Shown here one piece after another: positions 6,943-8,045 of a stretch of DNA of 8,045 bases. A program made the position numbers and the translations under genes. Origin of the DNA: Syntrophaceae bacterium (GTDB lineage Bacteria > Desulfobacterota > Syntrophia > Syntrophales > UBA2185); assembly GCA_003508565.1 (NCBI GenBank), contig DNUI01000284.1, positions 6,780 through 14,824 on the forward strand, given 5' to 3'. The notes under the pieces were generated by a model, which was not told the DNA's origin, ran no database searches, and saw only the letters and a program-made list of their open reading frames with translations. Numbering within the stretch: position 1 is the stretch's first letter; every line of letters begins with the position of its first letter.

Positions 6943-6998
6943 GGGTGAATGTATTCTTTGTCCTCATCACACGTTGCTACCCTCATGTATCCTAAATG

Positions 6999-8045
6999 CT
7001 AACTTTTCAAATTCTTTTTCATAATATCCCAGCTCTTGATGATATCTATCGCGCTCTTTAATTGATTATCCTGGCTTAAAGGGTCCTGATCTTTTTTCAA
7101 TGATTCTTCTCCGTGTGTAGTATTTTCCTTTTTCGGCTTTATATGACCCCTAAGATCCCGTTCCCTGACTAAATCATCTGTTGATTCCTTATCCTCAGCG
7201 GGTCTTATATGTTTCACGATAATATCCGGCGCTATCCCCTCTGCCTGGATTGATCGTCCATTTGGCGTGTAATACTTAGCTGTGGTTAACTTCAAGGCCG
7301 ATCCACCCTCAAGAGGGATTACCGTCTGTACGGACCCCTTTCCGAACGTTTGTGTTCCGACTACCAATGCTCTCCCGTTATCTTGAAGAGCGCCTGACAC
7401 AATCTCGGCGGCACTGGCAGTGCCTTCATTAACCAGAGCGACAATGGGGCATGTTGGCTCATCACCATCGTTCTTTGCCATCGACTTGGTTTCCATGCTT
7501 TTTGTTCTTCCCTTTGTGGATACAATAATACCTGATTTCAGAAAGACATCGGCAACTCCTACTGCCTGATTTAATAATCCGCCGGGGTTGTTCCTTAAAT
7601 CTACTATCAAGCCTTTAAGGGCTCCGTTTTTCACTGTGATATTTTTTAGTTCTTTCTTTAAATCATCTGCCGTTCTTTCCTGGAACGAAGCGACCCTTAT
7701 ATATCCTATATGATCATCGTAGACCTTTGATTTAATGCTTCTTATCTTTATAACATCCCTTGTAATCGTGTAATCTTTCGGCTTAGGCATGTTTTCCCGC
7801 ATAATCGTTATAGTGACCTTTGTATCTTTCGGCCCTCGCAATTTTTTTACTGCTTCCATTATCGTAATATCTTTGGTGGATTTTCCGTCAATCTGTATAA
7901 TCTGATCGCCGGCTTTTATGCCTGCAAGGAATGCAGGAGTATCCTCGATGGGTGAAACAACGGTCAGGACATCTTTCTTAATGGTTATTTCAATACCTAT
8001 ACCACCAAAACTTCCCCTTGTTTCCACCTCTAGTTCTTTGTACAT
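6999..8045 (-). CDS. ctpA: Carboxy-terminal processing protease CtpA, S41 family (5' partial)
   Basis: Periplasmic serine protease of the C-terminal processing (Prc/CtpA) family, which trims or degrades envelope proteins, including peptidoglycan hydrolases in P. aeruginosa. The 348 visible residues begin at an ATG on the window edge. In this family the matching segment (YKE...VETRGSFGGIGIEI) is internal, so the signal peptide and N-terminal helical part, roughly 90-100 residues, lie outside. The PDZ domain spans about 10-95 (carboxylate loop FGGIGIEI at 13-20, AGIKAGDQIIQIDG). The S41 core follows: GYIRVASF (114-121), DLRNNPGG (149-156), catalytic Ser211 in NEGTASAAEI, Lys236 in TFGKGSVQ and Gln240, then YYTPNGRSIQAEGIAPD. 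All catalytic residues are present. A hydrophilic stretch (280-330) leads to a C-terminal helix. The TPR lipoprotein gene lies 217 bases downstream on the same strand. Confidence 0.96.
   Translation of the reverse strand: MYKELEVETRGSFGGIGIEITIKKDVLTVVSPIEDTPAFLAGIKAGDQIIQIDGKSTKDITIMEAVKKLRGPKDTKVTITIMRENMPKPKDYTITRDVIKIRSIKSKVYDDHIGYIRVASFQERTADDLKKELKNITVKNGALKGLIVDLRNNPGGLLNQAVGVADVFLKSGIIVSTKGRTKSMETKSMAKNDGDEPTCPIVALVNEGTASAAEIVSGALQDNGRALVVGTQTFGKGSVQTVIPLEGGSALKLTTAKYYTPNGRSIQAEGIAPDIIVKHIRPAEDKESTDDLVRERDLRGHIKPKKENTTHGEESLKKDQDPLSQDNQLKSAIDIIKSWDIMKKNLKS

Overview
The window is a block of Gram-negative cell-envelope genes of about 8 kb, moderately AT-rich, with no phage, CRISPR or antibiotic-resistance content. 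The protein styles (a short TolA, a lipidated CpoB/YbgF, an S41 protease carrying the FGGIGIEI and DLRNNPGG motifs, and a DUF4292/LolB-like lipoprotein) suggest a deltaproteobacterium in the broad sense (Desulfobacterota, perhaps Syntrophales-like). That placement is an inference from protein character, not from a marker gene.

Plus strand, 1-3657: the distal part of a tol-pal operon. The order is a TonB/TolA-type C-terminal-domain protein (5' end cut by the window edge), tolB, pal and cpoB (ybgF). tolQ and tolR would be expected upstream, outside the window. A 227-base gap before pal holds a candidate internal promoter and a strong ribosome binding site. A GC-rich hairpin after cpoB probably ends the transcript.

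Middle, 3658-4253: about 600 bases between convergent genes. It holds the terminator, an AT-rich perfect palindrome, and no gene that I can support.

Minus strand, 8045-4254: read in its own direction this is ctpA (S41 processing protease, 5' end cut by the window edge), a 217-base spacer, a 570-residue lipoprotein made of 15 tandem TPR units, and then, overlapping by one base, a LolB-like (DUF4292-type) lipoprotein. The TPR protein resembles the family next to lolB in pseudomonads. One member of that family, LbcA of Pseudomonas aeruginosa, is the outer-membrane lipoprotein partner of CtpA. Finding ctpA, an LbcA-like TPR lipoprotein and a LolB-like lipoprotein side by side is the most interesting feature here. 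It suggests a physically linked protease-adaptor module that controls peptidoglycan hydrolases.

Together the window pairs two envelope-homeostasis systems. Tol-Pal-CpoB links outer-membrane constriction to peptidoglycan synthesis. The CtpA/TPR-lipoprotein/LolB-like set probably governs periplasmic proteolysis and lipoprotein handling. All four predicted lipoproteins carry Cys-Ala at the lipidation site, which fits outer-membrane retention.
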